Part shown: positions 17,301 to 26,171 of the stretch, one piece after another
How positions within the stretch are numbered: position 1 is the stretch's first letter
How the letters are laid out: the number at the start of each line of letters is the position of its first letter
DNA from: Xanthomonas arboricola
GTDB taxonomy: Bacteria > Pseudomonadota > Gammaproteobacteria > Xanthomonadales > Xanthomonadaceae
Assembly: GCF_002940665.1 (NCBI RefSeq)
Contig: NZ_MIGY01000002.1
Location: forward strand, 248,001 to 312,000
Direction: 5' to 3'
Length of the DNA: 64,000 nucleotides
The notes under the pieces: generated by a model
The model's database searches: none
What the model saw: only the letters and a program-made list of their open reading frames with translations
Told to the model about the DNA's origin: nothing
Position numbers and translations under genes: made by a program

Positions 17301-17348
17301 TCCCTTCTTCCCTCGGGAGAAAGTGCCCGAAGGGCGGATGAGGGTGCG
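17301..17348. repeat. Extragenic hairpin repeat (copy 1)
   Basis: The segment TTCCCTCGGGAGAAAG and then TGCCCGAAGGGCGGATGAGG recurs almost unchanged at 30186-30230. It contains short inverted repeats (TTCTTCCCTCGGGAGAA and GCCCGAAGGGC). It sits between puuA paralogue 2 and the aminotransferase gene and could end or attenuate transcription, although no T-run follows. Confidence 0.55.
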
Positions 17349-17468
17349 TTGTGCGGTAATGGTCGAGACCCGAGTGCATTGCAGGCGTCCGATGCGTTTC
17401 GCGCCAGCTGCTTTTTGCAGCGCCACTGCGCTCGCGCCACTGGCGTGAGCCACCTTCCGGAGCAAGCC

Positions 17469-18845
17469 GTGCACCCCACTGTGTTGAAGTCCTTGCAGCA
17501 ACTCGATGCCGCCCATCACCTGCATCCGTTCAGCGACAACGCTGCATTGGCCGGCAAGGGCACGCGCATCCTGACCCGCGGGCAGGGCGTGTATGTCTGG
17601 GACGCGCAGGGCAACAAACTGCTGGATGCCTTCGGCGGGTTGTGGTGCGTGAATGTCGGCTACGGGCGCACCGAGCTGGCGCAGGCCGCGGCGCGGCAGA
17701 TGGAACAGCTGGCCTACTACAACAGCTTCTTCCAGTGCACCACCGAACCCACCATCCATCTGGCCGCCAAGCTGGCGGAGCTGACGCCGGGCGATCTGAA
17801 CCATGCCTTCTTCGCCAACTCCGGGTCGGAGGCCAACGACACCATCCTGCGGCTGGTACGGCATTTCTGGGCGGTGCAGGGGCAGCCGCAGAAACGCATC
17901 TTCATCGGCCGCCACGATGGCTATCACGGCACCACCATGGCCGGTGCCAGCCTGGGTGGCATGCAAGGCATGCACCGGCAGGGTGGCTTGCCGATTCCGG
18001 ATATTGACCATATCGCACCGCCGTATCACTTTGGCGATGGCGGGGAGATGGACCCCGAGGAGTACGGGCTGCTGGCGGCGCGTCGGCTCGAGGACAGGAT
18101 TCTGCAGCTCGGGCCGCAACACGTGGCGGCGTTTATCGGTGAACCGATCATGGGCGCGATCGGGGTGTACATCCCGCCGCACAGCTACTGGCCGGAAATC
18201 GAACGCATCTGCCGGCGCTACGACGTGCTGCTGGTGGCCGACGAGGTGATCTGCGGGTTCGGGCGTACCGGAGCCTGGTTCGGTGCGGATTATTTCGGCT
18301 TCCAGCCCGACGTGATGACGCTGGCCAAGGGCATCACCTCCGGCTACATCCCGTTGGCGGCGGCGATGTTCAACGATCGCGTGGCCGGGGTGCTCAAGGC
18401 GCAGGGCGGGGAGCTGGCGCATGGCGGCACCTATGCGGGGCATCCGGTCTGTGCGGCGGTGGCGCTGGAGAATCTGCGCCTGCTGCAGGACGAAGGCATC
18501 GTGGAAACCGCGCGCACCCGGATCGCACCGTATCTGGCGCAACGCTGGGCCGAGCTGGGCGAGCACCGGCTGGTCGGGGAGGCGCGTATCGCCGGCCTGG
18601 TCGGGGCACTGGAACTGGTGCCGGACAAGCGCCGGCGCGGGGTCTATTTCCCCGAACGCGGTCGGGTCGGCGCGATGTGTCGCGATTTCGCGTTGCGGCG
18701 CGGGCTGATCCTGCGTGCCACTTACGATGCGATGCTGCTGTCGCCGCCGTTGATCATCACCTGCGAACAGGTCGACGAGCTGTTCGACAAGGCCTGGGCG
18801 GCGCTGGACGATACCGCGCAGGCGCTGGGCATCGGTGCGGCGTAA
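17469..18845 (+). CDS. Class III PLP-dependent aminotransferase (putrescine/polyamine:pyruvate type)
   Basis: A 458-residue enzyme starting at GTG 17469, chosen because GGAGC lies just upstream and the upstream in-frame sequence is the repeat region. Motifs: FGGLWCVNVGYG near residue 57, FFANSGSEANDTILRLVRHF near 115-135 (cofactor phosphate binding), ADEVICGFGRTGAWF near 257 (the DEV Asp binding the pyridine nitrogen) and LAKGITSGYIPL with the Schiff-base Lys287. The N-terminus (LHPFSDN) and overall pattern fit SpuC-type putrescine/cadaverine:pyruvate aminotransferases. In this island it would provide the direct transamination route of putrescine to 4-aminobutanal, parallel to the gamma-glutamyl route. 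Confidence 0.88.
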   Translation: MHPTVLKSLQQLDAAHHLHPFSDNAALAGKGTRILTRGQGVYVWDAQGNKLLDAFGGLWCVNVGYGRTELAQAAARQMEQLAYYNSFFQCTTEPTIHLAAKLAELTPGDLNHAFFANSGSEANDTILRLVRHFWAVQGQPQKRIFIGRHDGYHGTTMAGASLGGMQGMHRQGGLPIPDIDHIAPPYHFGDGGEMDPEEYGLLAARRLEDRILQLGPQHVAAFIGEPIMGAIGVYIPPHSYWPEIERICRRYDVLLVADEVICGFGRTGAWFGADYFGFQPDVMTLAKGITSGYIPLAAAMFNDRVAGVLKAQGGELAHGGTYAGHPVCAAVALENLRLLQDEGIVETARTRIAPYLAQRWAELGEHRLVGEARIAGLVGALELVPDKRRRGVYFPERGRVGAMCRDFALRRGLILRATYDAMLLSPPLIITCEQVDELFDKAWAALDDTAQALGIGAA

Positions 18846-19058
18846 ACCCTGCCAGTGCACCTCAAGCGGCTTCCGATCGCACGCGCATGTTTAAAGGCGG
18901 CTGGCATGCGCGACTCCGACAGCGGCCGCGCGCGCCTGCCGTGCGTATATGGATGGCGTCCGCCACGCCGCGCTGTGCAAACACAAACACCATGGGTAGG
19001 CTGGACCTTCGGCCGGCCACACACCGGACGCCCTGATCGCGCTGCTCTGGAGACCCGC

Positions 19059-20174
19059 ATGACGCTGCGACTGCTTGCCCTGACGCTGTCCACCACGTTG
19101 CTGGCCGCCTGCGGTGGCAGCAATGCACCCGGCAGTGCCGACGCGCAGGCAAAGGTGCTCAATGTCTACAACTATTCGGACTACATCGCCGAAGACACCA
19201 TTCCCGCATTCGAAAAACGCACCGGCATCCAGGTCACCTACGACGTCTTCGACAGCGACGAGATGGTGGAAACCAAGCTGCTCGCCGGCGGCAGCGATTA
19301 CGACGTGGTGGTGCCCACGCTCAACTTCTTCGGTCGCCAGATCCAGGCCGGCGTGTTCCTGCCGCTGGACAAGAGCAAGATCCCCAATCTGGCCAATCTG
19401 GACCCGGACATCATGCGGCGCATCGCCGCGCAGGATCCGGGCAACGTTTATGGCGTGCCATACATGATCGGCACCACCGGCATCGGCTACAACGTGGACA
19501 AGCTCAAGGCCATCTTCGGCAGCACCGAGGTCGCCGACAGCTGGGATCTGGTGTTCAAGCCGGAAAACCTGTCCAAATTGCAGGACTGCGGCGTGACCAT
19601 GCTGGATACGCCCTCGGATCTGATTCCCATTGCGCTCAATTATCTGGGCCTGGATCCGCACAGCAGCGTGCCGGCCGAGATCGAGAAGGCCGCCGCGCTG
19701 ATCAAGACGATCCGCCCGTATGTGCAGAACTTTCATTCCAGCCAGTACGTGACCTCGCTGGCCAACGGCAACACCTGCCTGGCGGTGGGCTGGTCGGGCG
19801 ACGTCATCCAGGCGCGCGACCGTGCGGTGGAAGCCGGCAACGGCATTAAGGTGGCGTATGCGATTCCGAAGGAGGGCGCGCCGCAGTGGTTCGACATACT
19901 GGCCATTCCCAAGGACGCCAGACATCCCCACAACGCCTATGCCTTCATCAACTATCTCTTGAAGCCGGATGTCGCCGCGGCCAACAGCAACTTCATCCAC
20001 TACGCCAACCCGGTGCGCACCGCCACGCCGCTGGTGGACGCGGCGATCCGCAACGACCCCACCATCTACCCGCCGCCGCAGGTGACCGCCAAGATGTTCA
20101 CCTATGCGATCAATCCGCCGGAGGTGGATCGCCTGTATACGCGGCTGTGGACCGAGATCAAGACCGGTCGCTGA
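19059..20174 (+). CDS. potF: Polyamine-binding lipoprotein of an ABC transporter (PotF-like)
   Basis: A 371-residue extracytoplasmic solute-binding protein. The start at 19059 gives the lipoprotein signal MTLRLLALTLSTTLLAACGG with the modified Cys at residue 17. The mature part begins KVLNVYNYSDYIAEDTIPAFEKRTGI, the PotD/PotF signature, and contains DVVVPTLNFFGRQ and GVPYMIGTTGIGYN. The C-terminus (NPPEVDRLYTRLWTEIKTGR) is also typical. E. coli PotF is a soluble periplasmic protein, so lipid anchoring here is a difference. It should deliver putrescine to PotG-PotH-PotI at 25041-27921, from which it is separated by an efflux pump operon. Confidence 0.9.
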   Translation: MTLRLLALTLSTTLLAACGGSNAPGSADAQAKVLNVYNYSDYIAEDTIPAFEKRTGIQVTYDVFDSDEMVETKLLAGGSDYDVVVPTLNFFGRQIQAGVFLPLDKSKIPNLANLDPDIMRRIAAQDPGNVYGVPYMIGTTGIGYNVDKLKAIFGSTEVADSWDLVFKPENLSKLQDCGVTMLDTPSDLIPIALNYLGLDPHSSVPAEIEKAAALIKTIRPYVQNFHSSQYVTSLANGNTCLAVGWSGDVIQARDRAVEAGNGIKVAYAIPKEGAPQWFDILAIPKDARHPHNAYAFINYLLKPDVAAANSNFIHYANPVRTATPLVDAAIRNDPTIYPPPQVTAKMFTYAINPPEVDRLYTRLWTEIKTGR

Positions 20175-20510
20175 CGGCCGCAGTTGTTCCTGCAGCCCTG
20201 TACGGGCGCCTGCCAGGCGCCCGCTCATAAGAGCGCCTAACAAGACCACTGCGCAGCCGCCAGGCGCGCGCGGCCGGTGCCCGGATCGGCATGTCCCACT
20301 CGTACTCCGGTTCTGAGCGCGCCGTCTGCACCCCTGACGACTGCTCGCTAGGTGTTGTCAGCCGCTCTTCGTCATAGCGCACGCTGACTGCGGTCGTCAC
20401 GCAATCTGTACCGGACGGTTCAAATAATTGTATGGTTGTGCCGCCTTCGCCGGGCCGCTGATGCGGCACGTCGTCGCGCGCGCCTCGCCCACGACACAGG
20501 ACGCCTCACC
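20175..20510. other. Gap between potF and the efflux operon, probable emrA promoter region
   Basis: About 336 bases with no supportable gene. It holds a pair of short inverted repeats (GGGCGCCTGCCAGGCGCCC near 20204-20222), a possible terminator for potF without a T-run. An AT-rich stretch, TTCAAATAATTGTATGG, near 20419-20435 is the likely core promoter of the emrA operon. No repressor gene is adjacent. Confidence 0.45.
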
Positions 20511-21713
20511 TTGAGCAACCACGACCAGCAGTCCAACGACGGCCAGCCTTCGGGCACGGATGCGCAAGCCACCGGCGCGCACGACGAGCAGGAGCCGCCC
20601 AAGCCCTCGCCGTTGAAGAATCCCAAGGTCAAATGGACGCTGATCGTGATCGGGGTGCTGGTGCTGGTGCTGCTGGTGATCTGGCTGGCCTACTACCTGA
20701 TCAAGGGCCGCTACATGCAGGACACCAACAATGCCTACCTGCAGGCCGATTCGGTGGCCGTGGCGCCGCGGGTCAGCGGCTACGTGACCAAGGTGATGGT
20801 GGGCGACAACCAGATCGTGGAAGCCGGCCAACCGCTGCTGCAGATCGATGGGCGCACCTATCAGGCGACCCTGCAGCAGGCCGAAGCCGCGATCGCCGCG
20901 CGCCAGGCCGATATCGCCGCGGCCACCGCCAATGTGTCCGGGCAGGAGTCGGCGCTGGTGCAGGCGCGCAGCCAGGTGACCTCGGCGGCGGCAAGCCTGA
21001 GGTTCGCTCAGGCCGAAGTGAAGCGCTTCGCCCCGTTGGCCGCCTCTGGCGCCGACACGCACGAGCATCAGGAAAGTCTGCAGCACGAACTGCAACGCGC
21101 ACGTGCCCAGCACGAGGCCGCGCAGGCGCAGGCTAAGGGTGCGCAGAGCCAGATCCTGGCCAGCAACGCGCAGCTGGAACAGGCCCAGGCCGGCCTAAAG
21201 CAGGCCACCGCCGATGCCGACCAGGCCCGCGTGGCGGTGGAAGACACCCTGTTGACCAGCCGCATCCACGGTCGCGTCGGCGACAAGACGGTGCAGGTCG
21301 GTCAGTTCCTCGGTGCGGGTACCCGCACCATGACCATCGTGCCGCAGGAATCGCTTTACCTGATCGCCAATTTCAAGGAAACCCAGGTCGGCCTGATGCG
21401 TCCCGGCCAGCCGGCCGAGATCGAGGTCGATGCCTTGTCGGGCGTCAAGCTGCACGGCAAGGTCGAGAGCCTGTCGCCCGGTACCGGCTCGCAGTTCGCA
21501 CTGTTGCCGCCGGAAAATGCCACCGGCAACTTCACCAAGGTGGTGCAGCGCGTGCCGGTGCGCATCCGCGTGCTGGCCGGCGACGAGGCGCGCAAGGTGC
21601 TGGTGCCGGGCATGTCGGTTGAGGTCACCGTGGACACGCGCTCGGCCAAGGACGCCAAGCAACGGGCCGAGGAGGAATCCGATCGCGTGCAGGCGCAGGA
21701 GCGCGCGCGATGA
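20511..21713 (+). CDS. emrA: EmrA-type membrane fusion protein of a multidrug efflux pump
   Basis: A 400-residue HlyD-family adaptor that bridges the inner-membrane transporter and the outer-membrane channel. The start is TTG 20511 with AGGA upstream; no ATG precedes the transmembrane helix in frame. A hydrophilic N-terminus of about 45 residues is followed by one helix (TLIVIGVLVLVLLVIWLAYY). The biotinyl-lipoyl motif VAPRVSGYVTKVMVGDNQIVEAGQPLLQID comes next, then a long alpha-helical hairpin rich in Ala and Gln (about 125-240), and VGDKTVQVGQFLGAGT. It overlaps emrB as ATGA, typical of the emrAB arrangement. Confidence 0.92.
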   Translation: MSNHDQQSNDGQPSGTDAQATGAHDEQEPPKPSPLKNPKVKWTLIVIGVLVLVLLVIWLAYYLIKGRYMQDTNNAYLQADSVAVAPRVSGYVTKVMVGDNQIVEAGQPLLQIDGRTYQATLQQAEAAIAARQADIAAATANVSGQESALVQARSQVTSAAASLRFAQAEVKRFAPLAASGADTHEHQESLQHELQRARAQHEAAQAQAKGAQSQILASNAQLEQAQAGLKQATADADQARVAVEDTLLTSRIHGRVGDKTVQVGQFLGAGTRTMTIVPQESLYLIANFKETQVGLMRPGQPAEIEVDALSGVKLHGKVESLSPGTGSQFALLPPENATGNFTKVVQRVPVRIRVLAGDEARKVLVPGMSVEVTVDTRSAKDAKQRAEEESDRVQAQERAR

Positions 21714-23296
21714 ATGCAACGGCAGCCACCGGCCAGCGTGCCGGCGGCAGCGCGCAGCGCGAGAAGGCCGAGCCGGGCGCATGGCTGGCGGTGCTGGCCG
21801 GCACCATCGGTTCGTTCATGGCGACGCTGGACATCTCCATCGTCAATGCGGCGCTGCCCACGATCCAGGGCGAGGTCGGCGCCAGCGGCACGGAAGGCAC
21901 CTGGATCTCCACCGCGTATCTGGTTGCCGAGATCATCATGATCCCGCTGACCGGCTGGTTCGTGCGCACGCTGGGCCTGCGCAATTTCCTGCTGATCTGC
22001 GCAGTGATGTTCACCGCCTTTTCGGTGGTGTGCGGACTGTCCACCTCGTTGACGATGATGATCATCGGCCGCGTTGGGCAGGGTTTGGCGGGTGGCGCGC
22101 TGATTCCGACCGCGCTGACCATCGTCGCCACGCGCCTGCCGCCCAGTCAGCAGACCATGGGCACCGCACTGTTCGGCATGACCGTGATCATGGGCCCGGT
22201 GATCGGCCCGCTGCTCGGCGGCTGGCTCACCGAAAACGTCAGCTGGCACTACGCGTTCTTCATCAACGTGCCGATCTGCGTGGGCCTGGTGGCCTTGCTG
22301 CTGCTTGGCCTCAAGCATGAAAAAGGCGATTGGGCCGGCCTGCTCAATGCCGACTGGCTGGGCATCTACGGTCTGACCGCCGGTCTGGGCGGACTCACCG
22401 TGGTGCTGGAAGAAGGCCAGCGCGAGCGCTGGTTCGAATCCAGCGAGATCAACACGCTGAGCGTGATCGCGCTGAGCGGGTTCATTGCATTGGTGATTTC
22501 GCAATTTCGCCGCCGCGCGCCGGTGATCCGGCTGTCGCTGCTGCTGCATCGCAGCTTCGGCGCGGTGTTCGTCATGATCATGGCGGTGGGCATGATCCTG
22601 TTCGGCGTCATGTACATGATCCCGCAGTTCCTGGCGGTGATCTCCGGCTACAACACCGAGCAGGCCGGCTATGTGCTGCTGCTGTCCGGGCTGCCGACCG
22701 TGCTGCTGATGCCGATGATGCCCAAGCTGCTGGACGTGGTGGACGTGCGCATCCTGGTGATTGCCGGGCTGATCTGTTTTGCCGCGGCGTGCTTCGTCAA
22801 TCTGTCGCTGACCGCCGACACGGTCGGCACGCATTTCGTCGCCGGCCAGTTGTTGCAGGGCTGCGGCCTGGCGCTGGCGATGATGTCGTTGAACCAGGCG
22901 GCCATTTCCTCGGTACCGCCCGAATTGGCCGGCGATGCGTCAGGCCTGTTCAACGCCGGCCGCAACCTTGGCGGCTCGGTCGGGCTTGCGCTGATCTCCA
23001 CCTTTCAGGAGCGCCGCATGACCTTCCATACCGAAACCATCGGCAGCGCGATCACCGCAAATTCCTCGCGCGCGCAGGATTTTCTGTCCGGCCTGACCAT
23101 GCAGATGCAGGGCAGCGCCGGCGGCGAGGCGGCCATTCGCTCGGTCGCGCAGCTGGCGCGCCTGGTGCAGCAGCAGGCGCTGGTGATGACCTATAGCGAT
23201 CTGTTCTGGATTTTCGGCGTGATCGTGGTCTGCACGATTCCGCTGGCCTTTTTGCTCAAGCCGTTACCCAAGGGGGCGCACCTTGCAATGCACTGA
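21710..23296 (+). CDS. emrB: EmrB-type DHA2 family multidrug transporter
   Basis: A 528-residue MFS drug:H+ antiporter with 14 predicted helices. The family motifs are seen: GSFMATLDISIVNAALPTIQGEVGASGTEGTWISTAYLVAE near residues 31-71, GRVGQGLAGGALIPTALTIVATRLP near 117-141, and GPVIGPLLGGWLTENVSWHYAFFINVP (motif C region) near 163-189. It starts within the emrA stop and precedes the outer-membrane factor with overlap, so the three genes form one operon. Substrates of EmrAB-type pumps are usually hydrophobic drugs or uncouplers. Here the polyamine surroundings raise the possibility of amine or metabolite export, which is inference. Confidence 0.93.
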   Translation: MNATAATGQRAGGSAQREKAEPGAWLAVLAGTIGSFMATLDISIVNAALPTIQGEVGASGTEGTWISTAYLVAEIIMIPLTGWFVRTLGLRNFLLICAVMFTAFSVVCGLSTSLTMMIIGRVGQGLAGGALIPTALTIVATRLPPSQQTMGTALFGMTVIMGPVIGPLLGGWLTENVSWHYAFFINVPICVGLVALLLLGLKHEKGDWAGLLNADWLGIYGLTAGLGGLTVVLEEGQRERWFESSEINTLSVIALSGFIALVISQFRRRAPVIRLSLLLHRSFGAVFVMIMAVGMILFGVMYMIPQFLAVISGYNTEQAGYVLLLSGLPTVLLMPMMPKLLDVVDVRILVIAGLICFAAACFVNLSLTADTVGTHFVAGQLLQGCGLALAMMSLNQAAISSVPPELAGDASGLFNAGRNLGGSVGLALISTFQERRMTFHTETIGSAITANSSRAQDFLSGLTMQMQGSAGGEAAIRSVAQLARLVQQQALVMTYSDLFWIFGVIVVCTIPLAFLLKPLPKGAHLAMH

Positions 23297-24791
23297 TTCC
23301 ATGCGCCCGATCCGCATGCCCCTGGCCGCGACACTGAGCGTGGTCCTGCTCGGCGGCTGCATGCTCGGCCCGAACTACACCAAGCCCCCGACAGTGGCCG
23401 ACGCGGCGGTGCAGGCGCCGGCGCTGCATCGCGCAGCTGGCGCCGACGTGGTCGCCGCCGCGCCATTGAATCATTGGTGGGAGGAACTGCAGGATCCGAC
23501 CCTCACCCGGCTGGTCACCCAGGCCCTGGCCGACAGTCCCAACCTGCGTGCGGCGCAGGCGCGGTTGCGCGCCAATCGCGCACTGGCCAGCCAGCGCCGT
23601 GCCGAGCGCCTGCCCAAGCTCAACGCCAGTGCGATGTATGCGTATGCCGAGCCGCCGCAGACCATCGTCGATACGCTGGGCGGCTTGCAGAACAGTCAGA
23701 ATGGGCAGCCACCGGCACAGGGCAGCGAGGCGCTGGATCTGGAAAAGACCCAGATCTACAGCGCCGGTTTCGATGCCAGCTGGGAGCTGGATGTCTTCGG
23801 CCGCCGCCGTCGCGCCGCCGAAGGCGCCCTGGCACAGGCGCAGGCCTCGGAAGCCGAGCTGGCCGATGCGCAGGTGCAGCTGGCGGCCGAAGTGGGGCAG
23901 GTGTACCTCAACTACCGCGGCTTGCAGGCGCGGCTGGCAATTGCCGATGCAAATCTGGACAAGATCGGGCAGACCTTGCGCCTGACCCAGCAGCGCCGCG
24001 AACGTGGTGCGGCCTCGGACCTGCAGGTCGAACAGATCGCCACGCAAGTGCAGCAGCAACAGGCGCAGCGCCTGCCGCTGGAAATGCAGTCGCAGGAAGC
24101 GCTGGACCAGCTTGCGCTGATGGTGGGGCGCGAGCCTGGTGCGCTGGATGCGCAGTTGAGCGCGCCGCGGCCGTTGCCGATGCTGCCCGCGCAGGTACGT
24201 GTGGACGATGCCGGCGCCTTGATCCGTCGCCGCCCCGATGTGCGCAAGGCCGAGCGCGAGCTGGCTGCCTCCAGCGCGCAGATCGGCGAGGCATTGAACG
24301 GGTATTTCCCGCAGGTGAGCCTGTTGGGCGGCCTGAGCTGGGTCGCCGGCTCGCCCAGCGATTTCAATTCCGACGCCTTGACCACACTGGCGGTGCCGAT
24401 GCTGCGCTGGTCGATCTTCGACTTCGGCCGCACCAAGGCGCAGGTGGAGCAGGCACGGGCCGGCAACGCCGGCCGCGAGGCGGCGTACGAGGGGGCGGTG
24501 CTGGCTGCGTTGCAGGATGCCAATTCGGCATTGGCGCGCTTCGGCTCGGCGCGCAAGCAGCTGGTGGTGGCACGCCAGGCCGAAGCCTCGGCCACGCGTT
24601 CGGCCGGGCTGATGCAACAGCGGCGCGATGCCGGAGCCACCTCGTCGATCGATCTGCTCGACGTGCAACGCCAGCAACTGTCCGCGCAGGACGCCGCCGC
24701 GCAGGCGCAGGTGCAGTTGCTGGTGAATTACGTTGCGCTGCAGAAGAGCCTGGGTCTGGGATGGAGCGCGCCGGTGCGGCAGGCACGCTGA
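23283..24791 (+). CDS. NodT-family outer-membrane efflux lipoprotein
   Basis: A 502-residue TolC/OprM-like channel. The TTG at 23283 has AGGGGG six to seven bases upstream and overlaps emrB by 14 bases; an ATG at 23301 is the alternative. The signal peptide ends in SVVLLGGC, a lipobox. The mature start MLGPNYTKPPTV is the NodT hallmark, followed by NHWWEELQDPTLTRLV. Two OEP repeats are present, with FDASWELDVFGRRRRA and WSIFDFGRTKAQVEQARA at their equivalent places. It completes the tripartite pump. Length and order (adaptor, transporter, outer-membrane factor) match EmrAB-OMF operons. Confidence 0.92.
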   Translation: MQCTDSMRPIRMPLAATLSVVLLGGCMLGPNYTKPPTVADAAVQAPALHRAAGADVVAAAPLNHWWEELQDPTLTRLVTQALADSPNLRAAQARLRANRALASQRRAERLPKLNASAMYAYAEPPQTIVDTLGGLQNSQNGQPPAQGSEALDLEKTQIYSAGFDASWELDVFGRRRRAAEGALAQAQASEAELADAQVQLAAEVGQVYLNYRGLQARLAIADANLDKIGQTLRLTQQRRERGAASDLQVEQIATQVQQQQAQRLPLEMQSQEALDQLALMVGREPGALDAQLSAPRPLPMLPAQVRVDDAGALIRRRPDVRKAERELAASSAQIGEALNGYFPQVSLLGGLSWVAGSPSDFNSDALTTLAVPMLRWSIFDFGRTKAQVEQARAGNAGREAAYEGAVLAALQDANSALARFGSARKQLVVARQAEASATRSAGLMQQRRDAGATSSIDLLDVQRQQLSAQDAAAQAQVQLLVNYVALQKSLGLGWSAPVRQAR

Positions 24792-25040
24792 TCGGTACCC
24801 GTCGCGGCGGGCGTCTGTGCCCCGGTCGCGGTAGGGTGTCTTCCTGCTGCAGACGCTGCGCTGCTGCGGGGCCTGTGCCGACCGGTAGTCACCCGATGTG
24901 GCAGGTCGTCGCCGGTTTGCTGCAGACGATGCGCTTGAACTGAAAGGGACGGGTGCTGGATCTCGTATCGAGCACTGGCGGTGCCAGCGTCTGGAGGTGC
25001 ACAGTCGTTGCTGGGCCATGCTTGGCCATCGAGAGGGTTC

Positions 25041-26171
25041 ATGGCAGTTACCGAGGCCGCGCCGGCGCCGCTTTCTTGTGGCGACAACGCCTACTTGAGC
25101 ATCAGCGAGGTCCGCAAGGAATTCGATGGCGTTGTCGCGGTCGACGAGGTCAGCCTGCAGATCCGCAAGGGCGAGATTTTCGCGCTGCTGGGCGGTTCGG
25201 GCAGCGGCAAGTCCACCTTGCTGCGCTGCCTGGCCGGTTTCGAGCGGCCGACCAAGGGCCGCATCGTGCTCGATGGCCAGCCGATCGACACGTTGCCGCC
25301 GTACGAACGCCCGATCAACATGATGTTCCAGTCGTATGCGTTGTTTCCGCATATGAGCGTGGAGCAGAACATCGCCTTTGGACTGAGGCAGGAAGCCTTG
25401 TCCAAGGCGGCGATCGCAGCGCGCGTGGGCCAGATGCTGGAGCTGGTGCAGCTTGGCAGCCTGGCCCGGCGCAAGCCGCATCAATTGTCCGGCGGGCAGC
25501 AGCAACGCGTGGCGTTGGCGCGCTCGCTGGCCAAGCGGCCCAAGCTGCTGCTGCTGGACGAACCGATGGGCGCGCTGGACAAGAAGCTGCGCGCGCAGAT
25601 GCAGCTGGAACTGGTCAACATCATCGAGACATCCGGCGTCACCTGCGTCATGGTCACCCATGATCAGGAAGAGGCCATGAGCATGGCTACCCGCATCGCG
25701 TTGATGGACCAGGGTTGGATCCAGCAGGTCGGCACGCCAGACGAAATCTACGAGCAACCGGCCAACCGGTTCGCCGCCGAATTCATCGGCTCGGTCAATC
25801 TGATCGACGCAGTCATCGTCGAGGACAAGCCGGATTACGTTGGCCTGAAGGCGTCCGCCTTCGACGCCAGCATCCGGATCGGCCACGGCATCACCGGTTT
25901 CGAAGGGCAGGCGGTGACATTCGCGCTGCGCCCGGAAAAGCTCGTCATCGGCAAGGACGAGCCGGCCCAGGCCTGCAACAAGGCGCAGGGCGTGATCGAG
26001 GACATCGCCTATTTCGGCAGCCACTCGGTCTACCACGTGCGCCTGCCCGGCGGTTTCAAGCTGATGGCCAATTTCGCCAATCGTCAGCGCTGGGCCAGCG
26101 AAGCGCTGAGCTGGGGCGATGGCGTATGGCTGAGTTGGGGCGAGCACGATGGCGTGGTGCTTACCGCATGA
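25041..26171 (+). CDS. potG: Polyamine ABC transporter ATPase (PotG/PotA-like)
   Basis: A 376-residue ATP-binding subunit. The start at ATG 25041 follows GAGAGG. Walker A is LLGGSGSGKSTLLR near residue 51, the Q-loop is FQSYALFPHMSVEQN, the ABC signature LSGGQQQRVALARSLA is near 155, and Walker B is LLLLDEPMGALDKKLR, followed by the switch His in VMVTHDQEEAMSMA. The C-terminal TOBE domain (about 250-376) is typical of polyamine and iron importers. It forms an operon with potH and potI (ATGA overlaps). The binding protein potF is 5 kb upstream. Confidence 0.93.
   Translation: MAVTEAAPAPLSCGDNAYLSISEVRKEFDGVVAVDEVSLQIRKGEIFALLGGSGSGKSTLLRCLAGFERPTKGRIVLDGQPIDTLPPYERPINMMFQSYALFPHMSVEQNIAFGLRQEALSKAAIAARVGQMLELVQLGSLARRKPHQLSGGQQQRVALARSLAKRPKLLLLDEPMGALDKKLRAQMQLELVNIIETSGVTCVMVTHDQEEAMSMATRIALMDQGWIQQVGTPDEIYEQPANRFAAEFIGSVNLIDAVIVEDKPDYVGLKASAFDASIRIGHGITGFEGQAVTFALRPEKLVIGKDEPAQACNKAQGVIEDIAYFGSHSVYHVRLPGGFKLMANFANRQRWASEALSWGDGVWLSWGEHDGVVLTA

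Noticed and set aside
20225-20260. Possible insertion-sequence end (GAGCGCCTAACAAGACC) downstream of potF
   Set aside because: It vaguely resembles ends of IS5-type elements, but there is no second end, no transposase remnant and no target duplication.
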